Source: Paracyclopina nana (Eukaryota; Arthropoda; Copepoda; Cyclopoida; Cyclopettidae). Taken from it: a stretch of DNA of 64,000 bases. The stretch's first letter is position 1. Each line of letters starts with the position of its first letter. Position numbers and translations under genes: made by a program. Positions 31,602 to 41,138 of the stretch are shown here, in pieces. Below the pieces are notes generated by a model, which saw only the letters and a list, made by a program, of their open reading frames with translations, was not told the origin of the DNA and made no database searches. The stretch covers positions 2,356,001-2,420,000 of the forward strand of contig JAGUCH010000003.1 in NCBI GenBank assembly GCA_019096065.1, read 5' to 3'.

Positions 31602-34600
31602 TCAATCATTCATTATATTTAGTGGTATGATTTGTCGGATCGAGTATGTTTCAAACCTTGGGGGTTTGATGACATTGCCTTTCGTTTTAGATTGATTTTT
31701 GGCGATGGCTATGACGCATTTTCGAACAAGGCCATCCTTGTCTTTAATGAGTTTGTGTATTCTGCCCCATGGCCATTCAAATCTTTTATTGTCTGTTGAC
31801 ATTAGTATGCATATTTCCCCGCATTTTGGGTTGTCTCTGAAGTTTTGCCATTTTTTGTAACTTTTCATGGAGTCGAGCACCGTTGACGTCCATTCGTTCC
31901 AGAATTCGTCTACTACGTCGCGAATGTTTAAGTATAAGTTCGAGAACTGGTTGGCATTCTTTATTTTTAGATGGCTCTGGTCAAAGTTGATGCCGCTTTT
32001 TATTAGGTCATTTATACAGAGGATGCCTTCAATTTCATCTGTTTGAATATAGTTGATTGGTCTGTTGTTGATGAGTTCTGTTATCATTTCAGCTGCCGTG
32101 AGAAGGCCATCCAAAGTGAATTCAGTACTTGTCAAGCATGGGAGTCTTTGTTTGGCTAGGTGGACCATTTTTTCGGCCAAACCATTGTTTTGTGGGCTGT
32201 AGACGGGTGAAAATACCCATTCTTCAATGCCCAAAGACTCACTGATGAGGTTCGTATCAGGTATTAAAGCTTTTTTGGCTGCAATAAATTGTGCAGCATT
32301 ATCTGATCTTATTGATCTAGGAGTTCTGCGTTTGCTTGCAAAGCGTTGGAGGGCTGTGATGACGTGCTCTGTGGCCATGCTTTCTGTTATTTCTAAGTGG
32401 AAGGCATGGGTCTGTCTGCAAACTATGATCATCAGGTAATATTTGTGCACTGGTCGGCCAATTTTTACTTTTACCGGTCCAGCAAAATCTAGTGAGATGT
32501 CCTCGAACAGTCTTAGCTGGTTTACTTGTAAATCCGGAAGAGGAGCCATGTGTTGGCTTTGATAAGGTTTTCCTTTCGCAACATTGCATTCGAGGCAATT
32601 TTTGACGATGTCTTTCGTGAGGCGACGTAATTGCGATACTTGAAAGAATTTTAGCACCTCTGTCATCGTATTTTTCACTGAGCTGTGGTTTGTATCGTGA
32701 ATGTCTTTGACTATGAGATACGTGAGGTGATGTCTTTTTGGCAAAAGTATGGGGCGCTTTTGGTATGTTGATATGGCTTGGATGTCTTCCAGCCTTGATT
32801 CCCCGCGTATGATGCCATTGACGTCAATTTGTGCATTAAAGTTTTTGAATTCTTCCTTTAGGTGAGAATCCATTGACGAAAACGACTCTGCTTGGCACGA
32901 TCTTATCAGGTAAGCGAGTGCATCACGGTTTTTTTGTATGATAGAAGGCTTTTGCTTTAGCTGAAAGTTCTGCAGAATGGAGTTTTCTTTGTTTCTTTCA
33001 AGACCTTTTTGTGTTAGTTTTTCTCGTATGGTCATGATCCAGCTGAATGCTCTCAATAGTTTCAATAGAGAATTGTACTTGTATTTCAAGTATGCATTCG
33101 TAAATAGTACATTAGCGTCTAATTTTTTAATGTATTTGAACACGTCTGTTTTTTGGCTTGGCCAGGTTGGGTCCAATTTGAAAAGTGCTCGTAATTTGTC
33201 AAAAGTCATTGACGGCACGTAGTTTTTCAATTTGAGGTGGCTGAAGAGACATATTTTTGCTATTGAGTTTCGTAGCTCTTCGGCTTCTTCCTCCGGCATG
33301 TCCTCGAATTCTTCTCCGGAATTGTACGTGTAATCCGGATTTTCGAGGTCAGGTCCTTTGAACCACAGCTCTTTTTCTTTTATGAATTCGTCAAAGTGTA
33401 AACTGCGCGTGCCTTTGTCAGCAGGATTTTTGTCTGTGGCTATGTAATGCCATGCATTTTTGCCTGTGACTTCTCGTATTGTAGATACTCGAGTGGCAAT
33501 GAATGGGATCATACGTCTTTTTGTTCTAATGATCCAATGTAAAGCACATTTCGAGTCAAGGTAGTAATGTATGTCGCTGTCTTCTATTATGTGTTGAATT
33601 TGCGACAGATTTGATATGATTTGCGGGACGATTTGTGATGCGCAGACAGCACCCATTAGTTCGGCTTGTGGTATGGTTCTGCCAGATGCCGAAATGAGTT
33701 TCTTTTTAGCTGTTATCAAGTGAGCTTTAATACTAGTTTGACCAGCGTCCTCATAGATATTTCTAACGTATGCAGCCACGCAATAGGCCTTTTTAGATGC
33801 GTCGCAAAACGCGTGTATTTCTCTTTTTATGAATGAGACTGTGGAGATGTATCTGGGTAATATTATTTCGCCGATGCGTTGTGCCTCGTTCACAAAGCGT
33901 TGAAAGGCCTCTAATATTGGCATAATTCTGTCATCTTTGTCTGCGTAAGACATGAGCTTGTCGTCCCAAGTTAGGTTTAATGTGTCATTTAGACCCCAGA
34001 CTTCTTGAGCAATTAGACGTCCTTTCAGGGTGAAAGGTGCCAGTAAGTCATGTGGGTCAAAGATTTGTGCCACCACGGATACTATTTGGCGTCTAGTTAT
34101 GTTTTTGAGATCTGAGTCTTTAATTGTTATTTTTAACGGCTTGAATCCTATGGTGTCATCACTTGACGTCCAATTGATGCCGAGAGCTTTCACGTCAGGT
34201 GAATTTGAATTGAGTTCAAAAGCTGGGTGCCAGTCAGCCATATCGATAGCTTTCATGAATTCTTTGTCTGAGCTGACCCATTTTTTGAACACCATCTTTG
34301 ATTTTGCGTGGACGTTTTTTACGTCATCATATACTGCCAATGCTTCTTCAGTCGTGTTGCAGCTGAAGATGATATCGTCCATATAGAGGCACGAATTGAA
34401 GACATATTCAGTCATGGGATGTAATTTGCCCTCTTTGGCTATCTCTTTCATTGTGTAGAGGGCTGCATATGGTGAGGCAACGTTGCCAAAGACCCATGAG
34501 TCAAATTGGTACGCTTGCCCTCTGTGGATTAGCCTGTGAAATCTTTTGTCTTTTTCATTTAGGTGAACATTTAGGAACATTTTAACCGCGTCGGCTATGT

Positions 34601-35756
34601 ATCCTTTTAATCGCATCCGGAACCTGAGCCAAATGGCCCAAATGTCCCCTTGTAACTTTTGACCTGTGAGGACTTGAGAGTTTAAGGATCTTTTGTTTTT
34701 GCCAAATGGTCTGGCAGCGTCCATGCAGACTCTGACTTTAGTCGACGTTCTGTCTAGTTTGACCACCATGACTCTGGGGATGTAGAATCCCACCAGTTTG
34801 TCCTCGTCATCTCTTAATAGTCTTAAAGCTCCGTGTTGGACCATTTCTTCAATGGCTTCATCTACTTGCTTCATAAGTTCAGGTCCTAATTTGTCTTCCT
34901 GTTTAATTTCGAAAGTGTAAACCTGATAATAGTTGTTTGGTAGGTCGGGTGGATCCGGATAGGATAGCCATGGTACATCCATGGCCTTGTGTCCTTTTTC
35001 GTTGGTGTGAATCGTGCTGCTTATGATATCTCTTGCTCTGAGTTCATCAGCAGTGAGTAATTCGACTGGATTTGCTAGTGTTAGGCCTTGAGTGTCATCA
35101 TCGAAGAGTTTTTTCATGATCGATTTTTGCTCAGGGCATTCTTTGTCTATTACCTCGTGTGTTAGAAGGGTGATAGGTTTTTTGCATTTGGAATTTGTGT
35201 AGGTTAGCGTATTGCCAAAGATCGTCTGTCTAACTAGTGGTGAGCCTACCTTATTGTCGCTGACGTCACCAAGGCTTTTGTGGAGGTGTGGCGCGTTGAT
35301 GCCTAATAGTATTTCTACTGGCCCTTTTTTTAGCTCTGGGAATGTGATGGGTTTGAGAAAGTCGAATTTCTCTTTTAATTTGTCATAGTTTGGCAGTGCG
35401 ATTAATTTATTTATGGCATCGGACGTGTAAGCTTCAATTTTATGTGATTCCGGAGAATCCGGAAGCGTTGACTTTATGTCTAGCGAGCATTTATAACTTA
35501 GCATGTCCTGTACCTGGTCATTGATTGTCGACACTTTGTAGCTGACTTTTTGGCCTTTTATTTGTAATGCCTCATATAGTGACGTGCTTATAAAGGTATT
35601 GCTTGACGCTTCGTCAAGCACCATGTTTGTTGTTACTTGTTTGTTACCATTTGATACAATGACAGGCACCACTCTGAAGCATCTGTTCACTGTCTTTTTT
35701 GGTTCTGTAATTTGCCTTTTTATTTCGATCATTTGTAGGGCTACCTCCTCTGGCAT
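31602..35756 (-). CDS. pol: BEL/Pao Pol polyprotein
   Basis: 1,384 residues. The Pao-type aspartic protease region comes first (VLDEASSNTFISTSLYEAL). Reverse transcriptase has the catalytic YMDD box (CLYMDDIIFSC). RNase H has HAFCDASKKAYCVAAYVRN. The integrase shows a HHCC finger (HDTNHSS; CLECNVAKGK), DDE residues in DISLDFAGPV, IRSDNAAQFI and PQNNGLAEKMV, and the DUF5641-like C-terminal domain (WPWGRIHKLI). The ATG overlaps the gag stop in TAATG, in a different frame, so expression by termination-reinitiation rather than frameshifting is suggested. The protease active site reads Asp-Glu-Ala instead of the usual Asp-Ser/Thr-Gly. Confidence 0.94.
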   Translation of the reverse strand: MPEEVALQMIEIKRQITEPKKTVNRCFRVVPVIVSNGNKQVTTNMVLDEASSNTFISTSLYEALQIKGQKVSYKVSTINDQVQDMLSYKCSLDIKSTLPDSPESHKIEAYTSDAINKLIALPNYDKLKEKFDFLKPITFPELKKGPVEILLGINAPHLHKSLGDVSDNKVGSPLVRQTIFGNTLTYTNSKCKKPITLLTHEVIDKECPEQKSIMKKLFDDDTQGLTLANPVELLTADELRARDIISSTIHTNEKGHKAMDVPWLSYPDPPDLPNNYYQVYTFEIKQEDKLGPELMKQVDEAIEEMVQHGALRLLRDDEDKLVGFYIPRVMVVKLDRTSTKVRVCMDAARPFGKNKRSLNSQVLTGQKLQGDIWAIWLRFRMRLKGYIADAVKMFLNVHLNEKDKRFHRLIHRGQAYQFDSWVFGNVASPYAALYTMKEIAKEGKLHPMTEYVFNSCLYMDDIIFSCNTTEEALAVYDDVKNVHAKSKMVFKKWVSSDKEFMKAIDMADWHPAFELNSNSPDVKALGINWTSSDDTIGFKPLKITIKDSDLKNITRRQIVSVVAQIFDPHDLLAPFTLKGRLIAQEVWGLNDTLNLTWDDKLMSYADKDDRIMPILEAFQRFVNEAQRIGEIILPRYISTVSFIKREIHAFCDASKKAYCVAAYVRNIYEDAGQTSIKAHLITAKKKLISASGRTIPQAELMGAVCASQIVPQIISNLSQIQHIIEDSDIHYYLDSKCALHWIIRTKRRMIPFIATRVSTIREVTGKNAWHYIATDKNPADKGTRSLHFDEFIKEKELWFKGPDLENPDYTYNSGEEFEDMPEEEAEELRNSIAKICLFSHLKLKNYVPSMTFDKLRALFKLDPTWPSQKTDVFKYIKKLDANVLFTNAYLKYKYNSLLKLLRAFSWIMTIREKLTQKGLERNKENSILQNFQLKQKPSIIQKNRDALAYLIRSCQAESFSSMDSHLKEEFKNFNAQIDVNGIIRGESRLEDIQAISTYQKRPILLPKRHHLTYLIVKDIHDTNHSSVKNTMTEVLKFFQVSQLRRLTKDIVKNCLECNVAKGKPYQSQHMAPLPDLQVNQLRLFEDISLDFAGPVKVKIGRPVHKYYLMIIVCRQTHAFHLEITESMATEHVITALQRFASKRRTPRSIRSDNAAQFIAAKKALIPDTNLISESLGIEEWVFSPVYSPQNNGLAEKMVHLAKQRLPCLTSTEFTLDGLLTAAEMITELINNRPINYIQTDEIEGILCINDLIKSGINFDQSHLKIKNANQFSNLYLNIRDVVDEFWNEWTSTVLDSMKSYKKWQNFRDNPKCGEICILMSTDNKRFEWPWGRIHKLIKDKDGLVRKCVIAIAKNQSKTKGNVIKPPRFETYSIRQIIPLNIMND

Positions 35757-35758
35757 TA
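35754..35758 (-). other. UAAUG stop-start overlap between gag and pol
   Basis: The gag stop TAA (35758-35756) shares its last A with the pol ATG (35756-35754). This arrangement is known to support coupled termination-reinitiation in some eukaryotic retroelements, such as the non-LTR element SART1. Confidence 0.85.
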
Positions 35759-38278
35759 AGTGGCTTCCTGAGGAGGCTGTGCTTTGTCTAAAAAAGACTG
35801 CTGTGCCTCAAGGAGTGTAGCCAATGTGGTTTCGAGTTTTTTGAATTTTTCGTCTTGTTCTTTTCTCGTTTTTCGTTGATCTCTGCGCTCGAAGTAGTTG
35901 TGCAATAGATCATGATGCGGATGGGAGCATTTTGAGCATTTTTTAGCCGTGCACGTGGCTCTTTTATGGCGAGACACTAAGCATCTGAGGCAGATGCCGT
36001 TTTTCATGCAGTGTTCGAACCTGTCTTTGCCTGAACTTCGTATGAGCTTTTTGCAGGTAGGGAGTAAATGATTTGGCATCTCGCATAGTGTGCAAGCTTC
36101 AATGCTTTCATTTCTCACTGCGGTGGACAGGCATGGCCCGATTTCTTCTTCTTCATAATCCGTAGAGTAGTCTGAAGCCACTTCGTCGCTTTCATTCTCA
36201 TCATTGTTGACGTGAAGCGTGATGACTGGAGGCTTTTTTGAGTCTTTTTTAGGTTGATCTGATTTTTGTACCGATTTTTCATAAGACGAGAGCCTGGAAG
36301 TGTTAAGTTTCAAATCAATGAACTTTAAAAACGATGCTGTGTTCTTTTCCAGGTTTTTGCTCTCGACATAGTCCTCGAATCTGTTCTCCGAGTGCTTGGC
36401 CCATTGGACCATGAAGAAGATGGAGTCGATGCCAGAAGTTGGATTGCATTTTTGGCGAGAGCCCTCGTCTTGGTAATGTTTTATCAGATCCAGGACCACT
36501 GCCTTGTATTCTAGCAAGCTTTCTTTTTTAGTGTGATCGAAAGGTGGCAATTTGTGGACTTTGGACAACAGGAAGCCTTGCCTGCCTTTGAGGTCTGCGT
36601 AGAGTTTATCCAGTTTCTCTACTGCATTTGCCAGGTTTGTGAGGTTCCATGGCTTGAGGTTTTTTATTTCCATGTGTGGCTCACCTTCCACGCTATCGAG
36701 GAGTATCATGAGCTTGTTTTCGGGTGAGATTGAGACATTTTTGATGACCCTGATAAAAAACCGGTCCTTGAAGTCCTGATACTCTCCAATGTCGCCAGAG
36801 AAGCGCATTTTTGGGATATCTGTTTCTTTGGGGAGCCTGTCTTTTTTGGGGTCATAGATTTGGCTTAATAAAAATGAGCACTTGTAAATGTCTGCCCAGT
36901 CACTGATGGAGGATTTTTCGGGCTTTAATAGCCTTGGCGAGAGTTCAGTTTTAATTGAAATGAATTCTTCCTCTTCGTCCTCCCAATGGAATCCGTCATT
37001 GGCTGCATTGCTTTTGCCTGCGCCCTGTGACTCCGTTTTGAATTTATGGGTGAGAGGCTTGCCTGGCTTTTGATCCTTTTTTGGATCGTTTGAGTCTTTT
37101 TGTTCCTGTGGGGCTGGGGAAGACTTGTTGAGTTGATCTTGCCCTTTGTTGAAAGTCGATTCCGGAGTTTTGAGTACCGGAGTTTTGACATTGAGTGACA
37201 GCTCTTTAGACTCGTTTCGAGTTTTTATTAGGGAGTCTATCTCGTTTCGGCCTGGGATTTCCCCTGGGGCCTGTGGAGAATCTTTGCCTGGCATAATCTC
37301 GATGAATTGTTCAACCATGGCCGTGGATTGGTTGACTATTCGGGTCAAGCTGCCTTTCATCGTCCCTGCCTTTCTTTTGTCTGTCAAATCGGCTAGGAGA
37401 GCTCTGCAGTTTTCAGCGTGGCTTAGGATTTTTTCCACAGCTTTGTTGAGCTCGAATGACCTTTTGTTAAACTCTTGTGGTCTTGGGTCAATGCCATAAG
37501 CGTGGATTTTGCATCGGAGTTGCGAATGCAGCATTTTGACGAAGTCAAGCTTTATATCGCAATCTTTTTCCAGCTCATTGGACCATTTATTTCCGTATGC
37601 AAAATCGAAATCAGCCACCGTGTCAGTAGCGAGTAGTTCTTCCCTGATGGAGAGAGTTTTTTCCTTCGGTGCCTTCGGCTTGGCTCCTGTTTCTTTTGGA
37701 GGATTCTTTTCCTCTTGAGGTGGATTGGCATTGTCATCCGGATTGTCCCCTCTGAGGATCTCTTTTGACCGGCCAGTAAACTTATTTAAGGTTGCATCGC
37801 CGATGGCTGAGATATTTAGGTCCTCTGGAAGTGTTTTTTCCAGGTATGAGGACTCCGCAAACGAGATTTCCAGTTTTTCACCGTTGTTGGCCTCCCTGCG
37901 GCGAATGTATTTCCGTAGTAAAGAATACCAGTAGCGCTTTCGCATTCTGAGCTTCTGAATTTTTTCAGATAAGTGGAAGCTGTCGATGCGTAAGTCTTCA
38001 TCTGGATCGTCCATGACTTCGTCTGATTCGTATTCCACGTTCTCAGCCATGTCAATTAAGACGTCCACATTGTTCTCCATTTTGTTGATCATGTCACTGG
38101 CCTCTTTTGCTTTTGGGAGGTATTCCAGGACGTTTTCTTCCATTGTTTTTGGATTGACTTTAGACCAAGACGCGAAAAGTGACGTGACCGTCGTGATGTC
38201 CGACTCGATGATCGCGGCTTTATTTTTCCAGTCGGACTCTTTGATCGGCTTTGATGGGGTGCTTGTTTTAGCAGCCAT
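35756..38278 (-). CDS. gag: BEL/Pao Gag protein
   Basis: 840 residues. The N-terminal half is long, helical and charged, the middle is Pro/Lys-rich, and the capsid-like part is typical of Pao gag (about 500-680; MRFSGDIGEYQDFKDRF). The C-terminus has three closely spaced zinc-knuckle-like motifs: CTLCEMPNHLLPTC, CLRCLVSRHKRATC and CSKCSHPHHDLLH. The fold and order match the DUF1759/DUF1758-style Gag of BEL/Pao elements. The start ATG at 38278 follows an A-rich leader. Confidence 0.9.
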   Translation of the reverse strand: MAAKTSTPSKPIKESDWKNKAAIIESDITTVTSLFASWSKVNPKTMEENVLEYLPKAKEASDMINKMENNVDVLIDMAENVEYESDEVMDDPDEDLRIDSFHLSEKIQKLRMRKRYWYSLLRKYIRRREANNGEKLEISFAESSYLEKTLPEDLNISAIGDATLNKFTGRSKEILRGDNPDDNANPPQEEKNPPKETGAKPKAPKEKTLSIREELLATDTVADFDFAYGNKWSNELEKDCDIKLDFVKMLHSQLRCKIHAYGIDPRPQEFNKRSFELNKAVEKILSHAENCRALLADLTDKRKAGTMKGSLTRIVNQSTAMVEQFIEIMPGKDSPQAPGEIPGRNEIDSLIKTRNESKELSLNVKTPVLKTPESTFNKGQDQLNKSSPAPQEQKDSNDPKKDQKPGKPLTHKFKTESQGAGKSNAANDGFHWEDEEEEFISIKTELSPRLLKPEKSSISDWADIYKCSFLLSQIYDPKKDRLPKETDIPKMRFSGDIGEYQDFKDRFFIRVIKNVSISPENKLMILLDSVEGEPHMEIKNLKPWNLTNLANAVEKLDKLYADLKGRQGFLLSKVHKLPPFDHTKKESLLEYKAVVLDLIKHYQDEGSRQKCNPTSGIDSIFFMVQWAKHSENRFEDYVESKNLEKNTASFLKFIDLKLNTSRLSSYEKSVQKSDQPKKDSKKPPVITLHVNNDENESDEVASDYSTDYEEEEIGPCLSTAVRNESIEACTLCEMPNHLLPTCKKLIRSSGKDRFEHCMKNGICLRCLVSRHKRATCTAKKCSKCSHPHHDLLHNYFERRDQRKTRKEQDEKFKKLETTLATLLEAQQSFLDKAQPPQEAT

Positions 38279-38340
38279 AGTTTATTTCATGTAATATGTA
38301 TAATAATTTTAGAATAAAGTACAAGATATTGGTAAATGTA

Positions 38341-38541
38341 TGGTTTTTTTTTTTTTGTGGGATTTCCTTAGGGTGGTTCCTTCGGATGTCCCGTTTTTTG
38401 TGAGTTTTTGTGGGTCTTCGTGACCTAGAAAAGGAAAGAGGTAGAGCAAGAGAAGAAGAGAGTAAGCGGGAAGAGAGAGGGTTTTTTTTTTTTTTTTTTT
38501 CGATCGGTCTTATGACCGGTCTGGGTTTTTTTTTTTTTGGA
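38341..38541 (-). other. A-tract-rich leader of the BEL/Pao RNA
   Basis: On the minus strand three long A runs (about 38346-38357, 38480-38499 and 38526-38538, each roughly 12-20 nt) lie in the 5' leader between the primer-binding site and gag. Such unstructured poly(A) leaders can promote ribosome recruitment; their role here is inference. Confidence 0.6.
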
Positions 38542-38675
38542 AAAGGGACGATTTCGTAGCCTTTTCGATTGCGGTTTGATCGCAAGAGGGACTTTTAGTG
38601 GCCTCTTACCTGGGGGTGAGTTCACGATTCCTCTATACTATTCCCAAAGTGCAAACGGGCTGGGTTCACCGGCTT

Positions 38676-38691
38676 GGAACGTTGGGCGCCA
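38676..38691 (-). other. BEL/Pao primer-binding site (tRNA-Lys type)
   Basis: TGGCGCCCAACGTTCC directly abuts the 5' LTR. The first 13 bases match the tRNA-Lys(1,2)-type site TGGCGCCCAACGT used by many retroelements. Confidence 0.85.
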
Positions 38692-38939
38692 TGAAAGGAA
38701 CAGTCTTCGCACGAATACTGCGTCCGTGGAAAAGTGCCTTGCTACACGAGTATAGTCTAAGTCTTGTCCTTTGGAGGGACTTAGAATCTAACGAGTACGA
38801 AATAAATCGACAACTTGTTTTGATGGAATACAATATGGAACTGATTTTATTCAGCTAGACTACAGCGAGCGTGAGTACTGAGAAGCTTCGTCGGGGAAGG
38901 TTTGGTGAATCGGAACATTTGATCAAGCTTTTCCATTCA
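38692..38939 (-). repeat. BEL/Pao 5' LTR (right copy)
   Basis: 248 bp, identical by eye to 29816-30063. The outer flank is the CTTGA target duplication. Confidence 0.95.
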
Positions 38940-38944
38940 CTTGA

Positions 38945-39664
38945 ACTATCATAAATGTTACAAGCTTTGTTTTAGTTGCTTACATGGCGTAGATTTTCCT
39001 GAAAAACAAAAATTATTTTTGTTTACATTTCTAATGAACACTGTGACGTCATCATAGAGCAAGAAAAATGGGCTACTTTTTTACGTGCACGCTTTGGATG
39101 TCTTTTACTGACGCCATCTATTGGGATTTGGGTGCAGGCGGAATCCTATTGGAAATAAAGTTTCATTTTCAGCTCTTTTTTGCATGTTCATTTAATGAAA
39201 TCAAAAGTTAATGACTATGGTGATAGTTGTTTACTTTAAAGGTACTCACAAGAGTGATCAAACTTCACAACAATGATAATAAAAATAGCTTATCACAAGC
39301 CTTAATTATGAAAAAATTGTTTTCAGCCATCATAAATGCATTTTGTAAAATGAAAAATTAAAAGTTAACGATATAAGCTAATTTTTGAATAAGTCATAAA
39401 GGTTTCATAAAGAAGTACCCCAAAATGCTATCGAAATAAAAAATGACAGAAATAAATATTGTTTATGTGACCATAATAAATTTTCATTTTTGTCAACTTG
39501 GCGGTGGGTTCACTACATACGGCAGTGAAGCGAAAATCCCTGTATTTTGCTGAGATTTGGCGTGCGCTCGCATCTACCGTACAATAATGGCTTTTATTTC
39601 GTCACATGTGAAGAAGTAATATCCATTATTGTACAGTTGGCGACTTGAGAATTCCTTCTTCAAT
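38945..39664. other. Gene-free AT-rich DNA between BEL/Pao and the tRNA-like gene
   Basis: No recognisable ORF. A small hairpin formed by TACAATAATGG and CCATTATTGTA lies at about 39580-39637. Confidence 0.4.
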
Positions 39665-39672
39665 AAAAAAAA
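39665..39672 (-). terminator. RNA polymerase III T-run terminator
   Basis: Eight consecutive T on the minus strand, one to two bases past the 3' end of the tRNA-like sequence. Confidence 0.55.
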
Positions 39673-39673
39673 G

Positions 39674-39741
39674 TCTTGACCGGGAATCGAACCTGGGTCT
39701 TCAGAGTGAAAGGTCTGCATGCTACCATTGTACTATCAGAG
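39674..39741 (-). tRNA. tRNA-like gene, Glu(TTC)-like, possibly a pseudogene
   Basis: On the minus strand there is an A-box-like TAGTACAATGG and a perfect B box GGTTCGATTCC in a T-arm that differs from perfect pairing by one A-C pair. The anticodon region has CTTTCAC, which would place TTC (Glu) as anticodon. A T8 run follows. Faults: CAGA/TCTG pairs only if the anticodon loop has eight bases, and the acceptor stem lacks one base on its 5' side. It is either a decayed tRNA or a tRNA-derived transcript. Confidence 0.5.
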
Positions 39742-40201
39742 TTCACATACTCTGCAGCATTTTCTAGCATATTAAAAATTGATTACTTTCCATTTCAAGG
39801 TAGCCTTTCCAATAAACTCCTATTTCTCATTTTAGAAAAGTCTTCCAAAATACCTTTTATTTAAGCAAAGTCTGCAGAAGACCAATTTTTTTTTCAAGTT
39901 TACTTTGCAAAAAACTTAAATTGGTCTTGCTAAAAAATCGAAGCATAAGGAACAAGCCAAATTCGCAAATTCGTCATTTTGGTGCTTTTTGGAATTTTTT
40001 TTGGCTAAATATCCCTCTAAATATCTGGTTACCCTTCAAGTGCTTAGTTCTTGCTGGAGATGCGCGCGCGCGATTGACCGCAAAGTTTTACCTGCAAACG
40101 AGCTATCATTTTTAAGGCCAATTTAATTTGTAAATTAATCAATTTTTAGCACTTAACAGTGCCATTGGGACTTTTAACCGTCACGAAGCTGACAAAAATG
40201 T

Positions 40202-40351
40202 CAATACTGTCCTGATGACTCGTCCATATAGGGTTTTTCGCTCATTCGTAGTAAAATTCCAGATCACTCGTGGCTTCGCCACTCGATGATCTTTCATTTG
40301 ACTACTCATGAGCGAAAAACCCTATATGGACTCGTCATCAGGACAGTATTG
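40202..40351. repeat. Long near-perfect palindrome with nested hairpin
   Basis: Two 44-bp arms, 40202-40245 and 40308-40351, are inverse copies apart from a short CTCG/CGAG inversion. They include CCATATAGGGTTTTTCGCTC and its complement. The 62-bp spacer holds a second small hairpin around TGGCTTCGCCA. No coding sequence. It looks like a MITE or foldback remnant. Confidence 0.85.
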
Positions 40352-40680
40352 TTACATTTTTAGCTCTTTTATTCAAAGTCTGTTCAACAAAGTTATTAGG
40401 GCCAAAATTGGCTAACTTTGACAGACAATATCTGCCCTCAAACAAAAAAGTGTACTTTTTTATTTGAAAGTACTAATCTTTGGCTGACTCTGTGCAAAAA
40501 AAGAAAAAAATTCCACTGGGGAAGGTTGCTCAATTTTGCCCCAAAGTCACCCCCTAAAAAACACATTTCAGCACCTGGAGCACAGCTGGCATGCAGGACA
40601 ACAACTTTTAGTCCCTTCTCTGAGACACCCATAGGGGGCCTAACAATGCACAAAAAATGGGTTGATAAAAGTTGATTCAT
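40330..40680 (-). repeat. Dispersed repeat, copy 2 (inverse of 24400-24735)
   Basis: GACACCCATAGGGGGCCTAA and CTGACTCTGTGCAAAAAA match the complement of copy 1 with small indels. Confidence 0.8.
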
Positions 40681-41138
40681 ATCAGTCTTTTATCTTAGGA
40701 TGCCACTCACTGTAAGTTAGTTTCAACTGTAAGCTTAAAATTTTCTAAAAAATGTTTGCCAATTTTTGGCAAATCATGAACTGCTATGCAGCTGCCTCTG
40801 TGAACATGCTACACGGCACGTGGTTTTTCACTGAAAGTACTGCTGTCTTCGGAACAGAAACTCTTTCATTATAGCCCCAAGTAACAAAGAAATAAATAAA
40901 AAGCTGATCGATTTGTATTGGAAAATATTTGCTGACATTGAGCGATCTCAGCTAATTTTTTGAGCAGAATTCTTACGAAATCATAGTGCAATAAAACATT
41001 CACGAATACACACTTGGGACTTTGTGAGATTTATAATATACAAAATTGAAATGAAGCTTTGTTTCAAAATTATCTCAGTGCGTGTTTGTTTTTAGTTTAA
41101 AATTAATTACCGTGAAATCAAATATCTATAGACATTTT
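40681..41138. other. Intergenic region upstream of the FN2-like gene
   Basis: AT-rich, no recognised features beyond presumed promoter sequence. Confidence 0.4.

Larger units (their letters stand above)
29816..38939 (-). mobile_element. Complete BEL/Pao LTR retrotransposon with a third ORF
   Basis: The 9,124-bp element is in minus orientation. Two 248-bp LTRs (29816-30063 and 38692-38939), identical by eye, begin TG and end CA and are flanked by the 5-bp duplication CTTGA (29811-29815 and 38940-38944). The order of ORFs is gag, pol, then an extra ORF of 416 codons at the place where an envelope would lie. The primer-binding site matches tRNA-Lys. All ORFs are open, and identical LTRs mean a very recent insertion. 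Confidence 0.96.

Noticed and set aside
40202-40351. Hammerhead ribozyme in the palindrome (CTGATGA occurs in the arms)
   Set aside because: No GAAA core element at a proper distance on the same strand and no fitting stem II or III; the motif alone is not sufficient.
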